Of a DNA stretch of 14,100 nt, positions 8,901 through 14,100 are shown piece by piece. Numbering within the stretch: the stretch's first letter is position 1; every line of letters begins with the position of its first letter. The notes beneath the pieces were generated by a model. The model ran no database searches. It worked only from the letters and a program-made list of their open reading frames with translations, and was not told where the DNA came from. Source of the DNA: an uncultured Lachnospiraceae bacterium (lineage in GTDB: Bacteria; Bacillota; Clostridia; Lachnospirales; Lachnospiraceae); assembly GCA_910586715.1 (NCBI GenBank), contig CAJUJG010000063.1, positions 1 to 14,100 on the forward strand. Direction: 5' to 3'. A program made the position numbers and the translations under genes.

Positions 8901-9284
8901 CTGGAAAGCGGTTCGGTCACCGGAACAGCACTGGAAGAAATGAGACCCTGCGTAATCATAGATGCCGCGGACAACGGCAGTTACACGGATAGCACAAAGG
9001 TCTATCTGACCATTTACAGGACGAAACTGACGAAGAACGCACTGGATGTACAGGTTACCGGCGGCGACATCTATACCGGGAAACAGGTGACGCCAGCAGT
9101 GACAGTAAAACTCAGGGCAGATGGAAGGACGCTGGCAGAGGGCAGGGATTACATGCTCTCCTATGGCGCCAATACGGCGGCAGGCAGGAACAAGGGCAGC
9201 GTGACAGTCATCGGAACCGGACTGTACGGCGGCAGCGTCACAGTGAAGTTTGACATTAAGAGCAGGGACATCAATAAGAGATAG
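2982..9284 (+). CDS. Giant secreted DUF285 (BspA-like) repeat protein with Ig-like, MBG-like and InlB-type repeats
   Basis: This encodes a 2100-residue extracellular protein, probably an adhesin or surface protein. ATG 2982 is chosen because AGGAG (2970-2974) lies 7 bases upstream and a signal peptide follows directly; an in-frame ATG at 2895 inside the ATPase gene would spoil that. Residues 1-33 form a Sec signal: a Lys-rich start, a hydrophobic core, and AFA before the predicted cut. Residues ~34-162 are a Glu/Thr/Ser-rich acidic linker. Residues ~163-223 hold the lead-in (SDITWVIDAEGKLTVEGTG) typical of such proteins. Residues ~224-847 contain about 23 DUF285 repeats of 26 residues. The tail has several Ig-like repeats of the form YTG...DYTVSYKNN...GKGNYTG, an MBG-like segment (~1277-1360) and one InlB-type repeat (~1366-1437, ending TLYAGWKK). 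There is no LPXTG, transmembrane tail or SLH domain; it ends KFDIKSRDINKR. It starts 37 bases after the ATPase gene, with no visible terminator or promoter between. Confidence 0.93.
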   Translation: MKEKQLKKEVRKALCALLTAAMLFTDTGMTAFAQEETRQTEETRQEADAEESAFGETNTPTEEAAAQETSIMEGTTEQASEERASEEEETESTCTENASDENTMTNESTEAQVVESTSTEESSTENTETESGSNEETVSEEDTDMEETETVSETETEAEESVNKLAFSDSDIAHGEYKQNGSDITWVIDAEGKLTVEGTGNFRSPWGSNNAEKIKSAVINVKGATSAMCMFQYCRNLTSVDLSGFDTSKVTSMSSMFAFCSSLTSVDDVSKFDTSNVTSMNTMFWDCSSLTSVDVSRFDTNKVTDMGAMFKGCSSLTSVDVSKFGTSKVTNMSDMFCGCNSLTDLDVSNFDTSNVTDMFQMFASCNSLTSVDVSNFDTSKVTNMRDMFSYCGNLTSVDVSKFDTNNVTNMQSMFSGCSSLTSVGDVSNFDTSNVTDMKNMFSGCSSLTALDVSKFDTSSVTDMTSIFSGCSSLTALDVSKFDTSRVINMQYMFGSCSRLTALDVGDFDTSRVTGIYGMRHMFDGCSNLTNLDVSKFDTSTVTDMSYMFSGCSSLMALDVSKFDTSSVIDMDCMFLDCSSLTDLDVTNFDTSSVVNMWGMFRGCSGLANLDIRNFDTSSVTDMGNMFTGCSGLKNLDVSSFDTSSVTDMSSMFTGCSSLASLDIGNFDTSSVTKMGYMFGDCNSLTNLDLNIFNTSNVKNMGSMFSGCGSLTNLELKNFDTSSVTDMGSMFSGCGSLTNLDLSRFDTSNVKNISSMFINCSSLTNLDLSRFDTSSVTSSISSLFSGCSKLKSVDLSSFNTENIEYMSGVFSGCSSLTSLDLSSFDVRNVKYHLSLSDCSSLTQIYLPRNLSSEYTLPTTGTWYDMEGNTYNNYSPKTEENSILLCRDEAPQVSDARIVAKKVKTSYTCGETLNTDDITVSYYAADATARVLAQTQYTTNAADIRMDTAGEKILTVTYSPAGGSTLTADIRLNVGTLLDSTSVTVTLPGTDAYDYVFDRKTKKPVPTVVYNAGAEPVTLTENTDYTVSYKNNKNAYKNTEEDKTAENAPAVIITGCGSYTGKVIKTFEIKKAAPPAAKEIVKKFKTGGNTSSFSFYFDNYFPRNGNITSYTAGTPIEDDTISGNVLNGEVSVYNGSSSSFSCRINEKASAGDFVTVPVTVSFANYEDTILNVKIVIEGASVETKKKVKIAGIEVNDRVYNKIPVSYKGTAKVTLETDNTDLTNTVKLTYTYSGTQADNSPYAASSNAPVNAGSYKLTVAVATDNADYTGSTEYSFKITKAPLTITARDMRLKIGADLPKAEDYLYDTAGLLTGDTLTTAPTLSCNITDTAKAGTYDIIASNADAGMNYEITYKNGTLTVSETGENTKYYTVTYNMNGHGNDITNTGVKEGSLLEKPQDPQAEGYTFTGWYKDAPCTTKWDFATDTVQADTTLYAGWKKKDAGSEEDASWYIGEIAPTVYTGKAIKPTVIVYGSDGALLKAGTHYTIIYKNNTEADRMAAAGGTRNTQNGVMDGFNEELPHVIITGKGNYTGSVYKNFHIYPASISGDGETPAKGFTLKYTEQLVTANKAQKPFASIKYKKAMTLGKDYELEFSKYAADGSLQLITSGSTLPSIPANDTGTFRLVITGKGNYSGTVGMDIYVGGKDSLMKNAKITLGKDIKNVSYTGADITPQASAQNGTNVFTVKFGNKYLTPETDYTVSYRNNRAAGTATIIVRGKGQYIGTKSAAFTIKGTPFKTKDAAVKNFEASKTYTGSAIEQGKDGVTIGGKTLDYGTDYTVAYKNNVKKGTATVTFRANPESGYSGSFNKTFKITAADLSSAAAEFSDYTVTGTGAERRLDKNVPYSKEGAQPAGSLRLTGANGRTLQNGTDYTVSYANHKKTGAEAVMTIKGKGNYTGKITVKYTVGKASLVANEKLAQSCTPVAFNAAKADSYLYKPKFKLTDGKKALSAKTDYKQLTDESYINCTQDKVRAYLDALESGSVTGTALEEMRPCVIIDAADNGSYTDSTKVYLTIYRTKLTKNALDVQVTGGDIYTGKQVTPAVTVKLRADGRTLAEGRDYMLSYGANTAAGRNKGSVTVIGTGLYGGSVTVKFDIKSRDINKR
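3660..5520 (+). repeat. About 23 tandem 78-bp (26-residue) DUF285 repeats
   Basis: The unit reads roughly xMFxgCssLTxLDVSxFDTSxVTdM. Successive ATGTTT codons are spaced 78 bases apart (for example 3669 and 3747). Two units have an extra residue (SVDDVS near 3780 and SVGDVS near 4250), and one carries three extra residues near 4520-4535. The last units degrade from ~5360 onward. Most units place a Cys at the same position, which would stack as a Cys ladder in a leucine-rich-repeat-like solenoid. Some neighbouring units are nearly identical in DNA: 4302-4348 equals 4380-4426 (47 bases), and 5079-5119 equals 5157-5197 (41 bases). This points to recent duplication or gene conversion. Confidence 0.95.
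6000..9270 (+). repeat. Divergent Ig-like extracellular repeats (YTG...DYTVSYKNN type)
   Basis: This part of the giant protein contains repeated domains marked by a YTG-type opening, a DYTVSYKNN-like core and a GxGxYtG ending. Cores are visible near 6042 (DYTVSYKNN), 7420 (HYTIIYKNN), 8060 (DYTVSYRNN), 8297 (DYTVAYKNN), 8578 (DYTVSYANH) and 9148 (DYMLSYGAN), and there are weaker copies. An MBG-like segment lies near 6810-7065 and an InlB-type repeat near 7077-7290. The copies differ in protein and DNA, so unlike the DUF285 units they are old. Confidence 0.75.
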
Positions 9285-9302
9285 AAATCTTTTGTTTTGA
9301 CG

Positions 9303-9339
9303 AAGGAACTGTTAAGGATTAATTCCTGACAGTTCTTTT
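9303..9339 (+). terminator. Rho-independent terminator after the giant surface-protein gene
   Basis: GAACTGT at 9306-9312 pairs with ACAGTTC at 9329-9335, extended inward by AGGA with TCCT and outward by A-U pairs. A TTTT tract follows at 9336-9339. It lies 19 bases after the stop codon and would end any transcript that began at the promoter at 42-70. Confidence 0.8.
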
Positions 9340-9351
9340 GCATTCTCCGGC

Positions 9352-9380
9352 TTGCAATAAAATACCACATAGGATATACT
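9352..9380 (+). promoter_or_regulatory. Promoter of the PD-(D/E)XK-like gene
   Basis: TTGCAA at 9352-9357 and TATACT at 9375-9380 are separated by exactly 17 bases and lie just after the preceding terminator. Transcription would start near 9387, leaving a leader of about 85 bases before the start codon at 9472. Confidence 0.65.
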
Positions 9381-9471
9381 GGACTTAAACAGAGAGTATG
9401 GGAAAAAATAATAATTTACAGTGTAGATTTGCGTCGTGTCGGATTTAGGGGACAGGCAGGAATGGAGGAAA

Positions 9472-10389
9472 ATGGAAGATACAAAAATACAGTGGCACGC
9501 GGCATTTGTGTCGGCAATGGATTTGGAGCTGGCGCAGAACAGACCTGATTTGGAATACCATAAGGAATATAACCTGAACACAAAACCGCTGGAGGTTGAT
9601 TTGCTGGTCATCAAAAAGGATGCCGGTATAGAAATAACAAATGAAATAGGAAAACTGTTCCGCGGGCACAATATCGTGGAATATAAATCGCCGGACGACC
9701 ACCTGAACATTGATACTTTTTATAAAGTAGGAGCATATGCAGGTTTATATAAGGCATATGGCAAAACGGTAGATGAACGCAAAGCAAAGGATATTACGGT
9801 GTCACTGGTTCGCGAGCGTAAGCCCGCAGGATTATTTTCATATTTTAGGAAGCATGGTATTGCATTTACAAATCCATACAAAGGTATTTATTATGTGCAG
9901 GATACGGTGCTGTTCCCGACACAGATTATTGTGACCAGGGAATTGAACGGGGAAGCACATATATGGCTGAAAGCCCTGTCTGGTGAGATGCACAAGGAGC
10001 AGATGCGAAAGCTGCTTGAAAAAATAGAAAAGCTGAAGATGGGATTTGACAGGGAGCTTGCGGATTCGGTTCTGCAAGTGAGCATCGGAGCAAATAAACA
10101 GGTAGTGGAAGAACTGAGAGGGGATGAGAATATGTGTCAGGCATTATTGGAAATTATGGAACCGGAAATTAATAAGATTAAAGAAAACGTTAAGGAAGAA
10201 GTGACTAGAGAAGTGACCAAAGAAGTAACCAGAGAAGTGACCGAAGAAGTATCTAAAGCGTATACGCAGAAAGGGATAAAAAGCATTGTAACGGTTTTGC
10301 GCGGCTGCGGCCAGGATAATGCAGAAATCATAAAGGCGATTGTAAAGGAATATGGCGTGTCAGCGGATGAGGCAGAAAATTATTTATAA
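9472..10389 (+). CDS. PD-(D/E)XK nuclease-like protein, Rpn/transposase-type family
   Basis: This encodes a 305-residue cytoplasmic protein of a type common in multiple copies in Lachnospiraceae genomes. The N-terminal half looks like a PD-(D/E)XK nuclease core. Asp43 lies in PLEVDLLVIKK, and the E-x-K motif is Glu70-Tyr71-Lys72 in VEYKSPDD, followed by an HLNIDTFYKVGAYAGLYKAYG helix. Residues ~165-250 are helical and charged. A short repeat rich in EVTR/EVTK then leads to a small C-terminal helical domain (GIKSIVTVLRGCGQDNAEIIKAIVKEYGV). ATG 9472 is chosen because the protein start MEDTKIQWHAAF fits the family. GGAGG at 9464-9468 is only 3 bases away, and GTG 9436 in the same frame has no ribosome binding site. 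The gene stands alone between its own promoter and terminator. Relatives are often labelled transposase or Rpn-like; no element ends were seen here, so mobility is not supported. Confidence 0.8.
   Translation: MEDTKIQWHAAFVSAMDLELAQNRPDLEYHKEYNLNTKPLEVDLLVIKKDAGIEITNEIGKLFRGHNIVEYKSPDDHLNIDTFYKVGAYAGLYKAYGKTVDERKAKDITVSLVRERKPAGLFSYFRKHGIAFTNPYKGIYYVQDTVLFPTQIIVTRELNGEAHIWLKALSGEMHKEQMRKLLEKIEKLKMGFDRELADSVLQVSIGANKQVVEELRGDENMCQALLEIMEPEINKIKENVKEEVTREVTKEVTREVTEEVSKAYTQKGIKSIVTVLRGCGQDNAEIIKAIVKEYGVSADEAENYL
10195..10260 (+). repeat. Five-fold 12-bp coding repeat (EVTR/EVTK)
   Basis: Within the PD-(D/E)XK-like gene the codons for Glu-Val-Thr-Arg, Glu-Val-Thr-Lys, Glu-Val-Thr-Arg, Glu-Val-Thr-Glu and Glu-Val-Ser-Lys follow each other as a 12-base tandem repeat with silent and replacement differences. 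The protein segment is charged and probably forms a coiled linker. Copy number could vary without shifting the frame. Confidence 0.8.
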
Positions 10390-10405
10390 TTCATATCTCG
10401 TTTCG

Positions 10406-10442
10406 AATCCTGTGCGGCGGCTTGCTGCATCAGGATTTTTTT
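10406..10442 (+). terminator. Rho-independent terminator after the PD-(D/E)XK-like gene
   Basis: AATCCTG at 10406-10412 pairs with CAGGATT at 10431-10437. The inner stem TGCGGC/GCTGCA includes one G-U pair and a single-base bulge. The following T run extends to 10442. It lies 16 bases after the stop codon. Confidence 0.85.
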
Positions 10443-10509
10443 GCTCCTAAAGCATTGTTGTGAGCCTGTCCACGGCGGAGAATAGGGAAACCAGTATTTT
10501 CAGTAATGC

Positions 10510-10538
10510 TTTACACCTTTTTGTGAATCTGTTATGAT
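10510..10538 (+). promoter_or_regulatory. Promoter of the decayed two-component/sugar-sensing locus
   Basis: TTTACA at 10510-10515 and TATGAT at 10533-10538 are separated by 17 bases. The start codon at 10568 follows, with AGAAGGA at 10551-10557 as ribosome binding site. The promoter looks intact although the genes behind it are broken. Confidence 0.75.
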
Positions 10539-10567
10539 GATGTTGAAAGAAGAAGGAAAATACCGTC

Positions 10568-11248
10568 ATGAAAACAGATAAAATAAAGTCTCCAATAAAG
10601 TACCCCTTAAAAAATAAATTAATCGTCTTAGTGCTGGTCGCGATGGTGCCGATTCTCTACGTGGCGATTTATCTGATTCTTGCGCTCGTAAACTACAGCC
10701 GCGCCTATGACCAGATTGTAAACAGGATGCTGGTTGCCAATGCCTACAACATCAACTTCAAGGAAGAGATGGACGAGAGCCTCTATAAGTTAGTCGTCAG
10801 CAGTATTACGTTTGCGACCATCGAGGAGGACGGGACGCTCAAGGACCCTTACAAGCTCATTGATGAACTGCGCACAGAGAGCAACAGCCTGCTTGGCATG
10901 ACGACAGACCGGGAGAGCCGTGTCTGGCTGCAAAGCCTCCTGCGCAATGTCGATACGCTCGAGGACCGCGTGGACGATATCAAAGCCAATCAGGAGGCAC
11001 AGGGGCAGTATGAAAAAAATATCGACATGTTGTACAATGACATCTATATCCTGACAGAGCTGATACAGGATGATATTCAGTACTATATCTATTACCAGAC
11101 CAAGAGCATAGAGCTGCTCAGAATCCAGTTGAATAAAGAAGTGGAGCGCGTCATTCTCATCAGTATTCTGCTGGGCGGTTGTATCGTGGCGGCGGTGATT
11201 CTGATCACCAGTGCGATCTTAAACAGCATCACAAAGCCAAGGAAGTAA
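10568..11248 (+). pseudogene. Truncated membrane sensor histidine kinase (sensor half only)
   Basis: The reading frame gives 226 residues: a cytoplasmic start, a membrane helix (~18-41, LIVLVLVAMVPILYVAIYL), an extracellular helical sensor (~42-195) and a second membrane helix (~197-217). It then breaks off at ILNSITKP, the beginning of the HAMP linker. The whole HAMP, His-phosphorylation and ATPase parts of a YesM-type kinase, normally near 580-600 residues, are missing. After ITKP the frame ends within three codons (RK and stop). The sequence beyond is the 3' end of a sugar-binding protein gene in another frame, so an internal deletion is the simplest explanation. A start at 10568 is supported by a good ribosome binding site 10 bases upstream. 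The product could still be made as a membrane protein but cannot phosphorylate. Confidence 0.85.
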
Positions 11249-11592
11249 TGCGCAGCGTGCTCAGGCGCTATCCTGAGATGGACGTGCTCATCTCGCAGAA
11301 TGATGACATGACGATGGGTGCCATTGAGGCGATGCAGGAGGCAGGCATCCGTTTTGGAGAAGGCGGCTACGTGACAGTCATCTCGTTTGACGCGACGAGG
11401 GATGCGCTTGAGCTGGTCAAAGAGGGACGCATCAATGTCGATGTGGAGTGCAATCCGGTGCAGGGCGCTTATGTCGAAGAGGTCATACAGAAGCTGGAAA
11501 AAGGGGAGCCGGTGGAGAAGCACTATGTCGTGGAGGAAAAGGTATTTACCAGAGAAAATGCCGCAGAATTTCTTGAAAATCGGAAGTATTAG
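11239..11592 (+). pseudogene. 3' fragment of a ribose/galactose-type periplasmic sugar-binding protein gene
   Basis: From about 11239 the frame encodes KEVMRSVLRRYPEMDVLIS, then QNDDMTMGAIEAMQEAG and VTVISFDATRDALELVKEG. This is the second-lobe C-terminal part of RbsB/YtfQ-type substrate-binding proteins (QNDDMTMGAIEAM is the hallmark, followed by the ISFDATRDAL strand). Only ~117 codons remain; the signal peptide and first lobe are gone. The fragment begins where the kinase frame fails, overlapping it by about 10 bases, which marks a deletion junction near 11237-11242. The fragment ends in ENRKY and a TAG stop, 18 bases before the response regulator. In some clostridial systems a sugar-binding protein acts with a kinase and a YesN regulator as a sensor (XylFII-LytS-YesN), which fits this order. 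Confidence 0.85.
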
Positions 11593-11594
11593 GC

Positions 11595-11613
11595 GGGAGA
11601 GGGAAAACAGACG
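11595..11613 (+). promoter_or_regulatory. Ribosome binding site of the response regulator, facing ACG
   Basis: GGGAGAGGG at 11595-11603 is followed after 7 bases by ACG at 11611, the position where the family start M-L-K-V-F-L-V-E-D-E would have ATG. The first in-frame alternative start is TTG 11626, five codons inside the receiver domain. This suggests start-codon loss in a decaying gene, or weak ACG initiation. Confidence 0.5.
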
Positions 11614-13230
11614 TTAAAAGTATTTTTGGTGGAGGATGAAAGCATTGTCAGAGAAGGGCTGAAAAACAATATTCCGTGGCAGGAATACGGCTATCAGTTT
11701 ACAGGAGAGGCGAGCGACGGGGAGATGGCGCTCCCAATGATACGCAAAATTCGTCCCGATGTTCTGATTACCGACATTAAAATGTCATTTATGGACGGGC
11801 TTGCCCTGAGCCAGATCGTGACACAGGAAATTCCAGAGATCAAGATTGTCATTATCAGCGGATACGATGAATTTGAGTATGCGCAGCAGGCAATCCGCGT
11901 CGGAGTGGAGCAGTATCTGCTAAAGCCCATCACAAAAGGCACGCTCAAAAAGGTGCTTCTCGAGATTCGGGAAAAGATCGAGAGCGAGCAGGAACAGAAA
12001 AATTATCTCGAAACCTTTCAGAACGAGATGAAAGAATATGAAAATTACGCCCGCAGGAGCTTTCTTGAAAAAGTGTTTGGCGGCGTGTTTACAGTCCAGC
12101 AGATTTATGAGGAGGCAGCCAAACTTTCGCTGGACTTGGATGGTCCCTGCTATAATCTTATCTTGTTGAATTTGCAGGTGAAACGCCAGAATCCAGAATA
12201 TGCGATGCAGGAGCCAGAGGGTGTCGAGCAGGTGCGTGAGGCGCTGTTTCGCTATTTTATGCGTTTTCCCGAATACCTGATATTTCAGTGGAATATCAGC
12301 CTGTACGGCGTTTTGATCAAAGGCGAAGCAGCCCAGATGGAACAGCTGCGGACGCAGTGTGTCCAGAATATTGAGAACATCTGCTCGCAGGAAGCCTTCT
12401 CGATGGAGTGGTATGCGGCAGTGGGTGAGCCAGTGGAGCGTCTGTCACTGCTGCCGGCTTGCTATGCGAAGGTCAACCATATTCTTGCGCACCGGTTTTT
12501 CAGCCCGCAGCGCCACATTCTCACTGAGCAGGACGCAGAAGAGCTTCTGACAGGAAAGGACATCAAGAGTTTTGCGTCAGTGGACAGTGCAAAGGTCAAT
12601 CCAGATATTATTTATGGTTTTTTGCGGGAAGGGAAACAGGCAGAAATTACAGATTTTGTAAGCGGTTATCTCGCAGGTGTAAAGGACGCGCTGGAATCGC
12701 GCCTGTTCCGCGATTAGCTGCTGTTAAACATACGTTTTACAACGATTCATTATATGCAGATGCTCGGGGTGAGCCAGCAGGATTTTCTGCCGGAAGACGA
12801 TGATGCCAAGGTGCGTGAAGCGTCGGGCAGCGGAGGCAGCATAGACGCCTATATGCAGGAGCTTTTGGAGCGCGCGCTCGCACTGCGCGACAGGGAGAGT
12901 GAGAATCAAGGCAAGCATGTGCTCAAAAAGGGCTTGAAATACATCGAGGAGAATTTCAGTGAGGAGTCCCTTTCGCTCAACAGTGTGGCGGGCGCAATCG
13001 GGGTCAGCGGCAATTATTTCAGCAGCATTTTCAGTCAGGAAATGCAGATGACCTTTATCGAGTATGTCACCAAAAAGCGTATGGAAAAGGCAAAAAAACT
13101 CCTCGTCCAGACACATCTGCATTCCAGTGAGATTGCGGGCGAAGTGGGGTATAAAGATCCGCACTATTTTAGTTTTGTATTCAAAAAGACCGTGGGCTGT
13201 ACACCCAGAGAGTACCGTAGTGGGAAGTAA
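11611..13230 (+). pseudogene. YesN-type response regulator (receiver plus AraC HTH) broken by an amber codon
   Basis: Read as one frame, this would be a 539-residue YesN-family regulator. The receiver domain covers ~1-125, with the acidic pocket VEDE at ~7-10, phosphorylation Asp55 in LITDIKM, SGYDEF and Lys105 in LLKPI. A ~270-residue linker domain follows. The AraC-type helix-turn-helix pair is encoded at ~12934-13227 and includes FSEESLSLNSVAGAIGVSG and the final VGCTPREYRSGK. A TAG codon at 12715-12717 cuts the frame after RLFRD. The frame is open on both sides and resumes in the same phase (LLLNIRFTTIHYMQMLG), so this is a point nonsense change rather than a frameshift. The natural start position is ACG 11611; TTG 11626 is a possible weak start. 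Without its kinase and DNA-binding part joined, it is probably inactive. Read-through of TAG cannot be excluded from sequence alone. Confidence 0.85.
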
Positions 13231-13247
13231 CGAACATTTTTACAATA

Positions 13248-14100
13248 CTATACAGGCGGTGCGGAGCTTCGTTTGATCACGAGCTGCCAAGGGGACTTTT
13301 GCACGGAGACAGAAGTTCCTTTGATTAGATTGATGACAGCCTCGGCGGCAGTGATTCCCAGATCATGCTCTCTCTGTGTATAGTGTGTGATCTGCACTGC
13401 GGACAAATCGCTAAGATAAGAGCAGTCAAAACAGACCACGCTCACATCCTTTGGAACGCGCACATTTCTGGAATACAGTTCTTTGATCAGCCAGTAGGCG
13501 ATTTCGTCATTGCAGCAGACAATGGCAGTGACGGTCTTGAGCTGTCCTGAGAGAAAATCAGATAAAAATCCTGTGTCCTGCTGCTTCTCCAATGCGGTGA
13601 GCTGATGCGTGTCAAAACTGCACAGATACGCCTCGCAGGACAGAAGCCGCGCATCCCGCAGGGCAGACAGCAATCCAAAGCGCTGTTCAGTGCTCTGCAT
13701 ATCATCGCTGTTGAAAATCCCGCCTATTTTCTGGTGTCCCAGCGATACAAGGTATGCTGCCAGCGCATAGCCGCCATTGTAGTTGTCATCCTTGACGGCG
13801 GGAATGTCAGGCAGGTTGCTGTAGCTTCCACGGAAAAACAAAAGGGCAGCATTTCTTTGTATCAGACGCTGGTAGAGGTCATGGTTTGGCGTGGGAAAGC
13901 TGGTCTTACAGCCTTCACTGATGATTCCGCATACTGTATTTTCTTTATTCTGAGAATGAATTTCAGGGTTCCGCTCACCATTCGTTTCTATATTTTCCAG
14001 TAAAAATTCAAGGATTTCGCGCTCTTTGCTGATTTGATTTTCTGTTACATATACTGTCCACGAAAAACCGTGCTTTTGCAGCGTGCCGCACAAGTCAGCA
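13248..14100 (-). CDS. LacI/AraR-type transcription regulator, ligand-binding part (5' end beyond the window)
   Basis: The minus-strand frame is open to the right edge, so the N terminus with the DNA-binding domain is not in the window. The visible ~283 residues are a periplasmic-binding-protein-like sensor of the LacI/GalR type. The hallmarks are PAVKDDNYNGGYALAAYL, LGHQKIGGIFNSDD, AIVCCNDEIAYWLIKEL, VPKDVSVVCFDCSYLSDL and the final HYTQREHDLGITAAEAVINL. The CCNDEIA and IGGIFNSDD forms are closer to AraR, which has a GntR-type helix-turn-helix fused to this sensor, than to classical LacI. Which fusion it has depends on the missing part. It probably binds a sugar and represses nearby carbohydrate genes. 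It ends 17 bases from the end of the response-regulator remnant, convergent, with no clear terminator between them. Confidence 0.85.
   Translation of the reverse strand, partial: ADLCGTLQKHGFSWTVYVTENQISKEREILEFLLENIETNGERNPEIHSQNKENTVCGIISEGCKTSFPTPNHDLYQRLIQRNAALLFFRGSYSNLPDIPAVKDDNYNGGYALAAYLVSLGHQKIGGIFNSDDMQSTEQRFGLLSALRDARLLSCEAYLCSFDTHQLTALEKQQDTGFLSDFLSGQLKTVTAIVCCNDEIAYWLIKELYSRNVRVPKDVSVVCFDCSYLSDLSAVQITHYTQREHDLGITAAEAVINLIKGTSVSVQKSPWQLVIKRSSAPPV

Noticed and set aside
9303..10442. The PD-(D/E)XK-like gene as an insertion sequence between two hairpins
   Set aside because: The flanking hairpins are ordinary terminators with different stems. No inverted terminal repeats or target-site duplication were seen.
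13231..13247. Bidirectional terminator between the regulator remnant and the convergent LacI/AraR-type gene
   Set aside because: There are only 17 bases between the stop codons, and no inverted repeat strong enough to call.

Overview
The window looks like a chromosomal segment of a gut Clostridia bacterium, most likely Lachnospiraceae. The reasons are strong GGAGG-type ribosome binding sites, near-consensus sigma-A promoters, a YesM/YesN-type two-component remnant, a giant secreted protein of DUF285 (BspA-like) repeats followed by YTG/DYTVSYKNN Ig-like repeats, and a PD-(D/E)XK family protein. All of these are common in that family. No rRNA, tRNA, CRISPR array or insertion sequence was seen.

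Left part (1-2944): a tetranucleotide (ACAG)n tract runs in from the left edge and abuts the -35 box of a promoter. The promoter drives a leader carrying a long, well-paired hairpin with a GNRA-type tip. Downstream are two adjacent genes: a small protein of 138 residues (259-675) and a 748-residue GHKL/Hsp90-like ATPase (698-2944). The small protein ends in a Gly/Asn-rich motif, GTVNIA then GTVVNA. The ATPase carries a related motif, GTLINA followed by VNNNYY, near its N terminus. A short motif at the C terminus of a small protein and near the N terminus of a larger NTPase encoded next door is the layout of bacterial amyloid-signalling and NLR-like conflict modules. This pair is my best candidate for an undescribed system. 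Its function is inferred, not shown.

Centre (2982-9284): a 2100-residue secreted protein follows 37 bases after the ATPase, with its own good ribosome binding site and no visible terminator or promoter between. The three genes may therefore share a transcript ending at the terminator at 9303-9339. The protein has a Sec signal peptide, an acidic Glu/Thr/Ser-rich linker, about 23 DUF285 repeats of 26 residues, and a long tail of Ig-like, MBG-like and InlB-type repeats. It has no LPXTG anchor. Next, with its own promoter and terminator, is a PD-(D/E)XK-like gene (9472-10389).

Right part (10510-14100): a decayed sugar-sensing locus. A strong promoter drives the N-terminal sensor half of a membrane histidine kinase, cut off at the HAMP region and joined to the last ~117 codons of a ribose/galactose-type periplasmic binding protein. 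After that comes a YesN-type response regulator with an in-frame amber codon and an ACG where its start codon should be. This looks like one deletion followed by loss of function in the partner. Converging from the right is the ligand-binding part of a LacI/AraR-type regulator, cut by the window edge.
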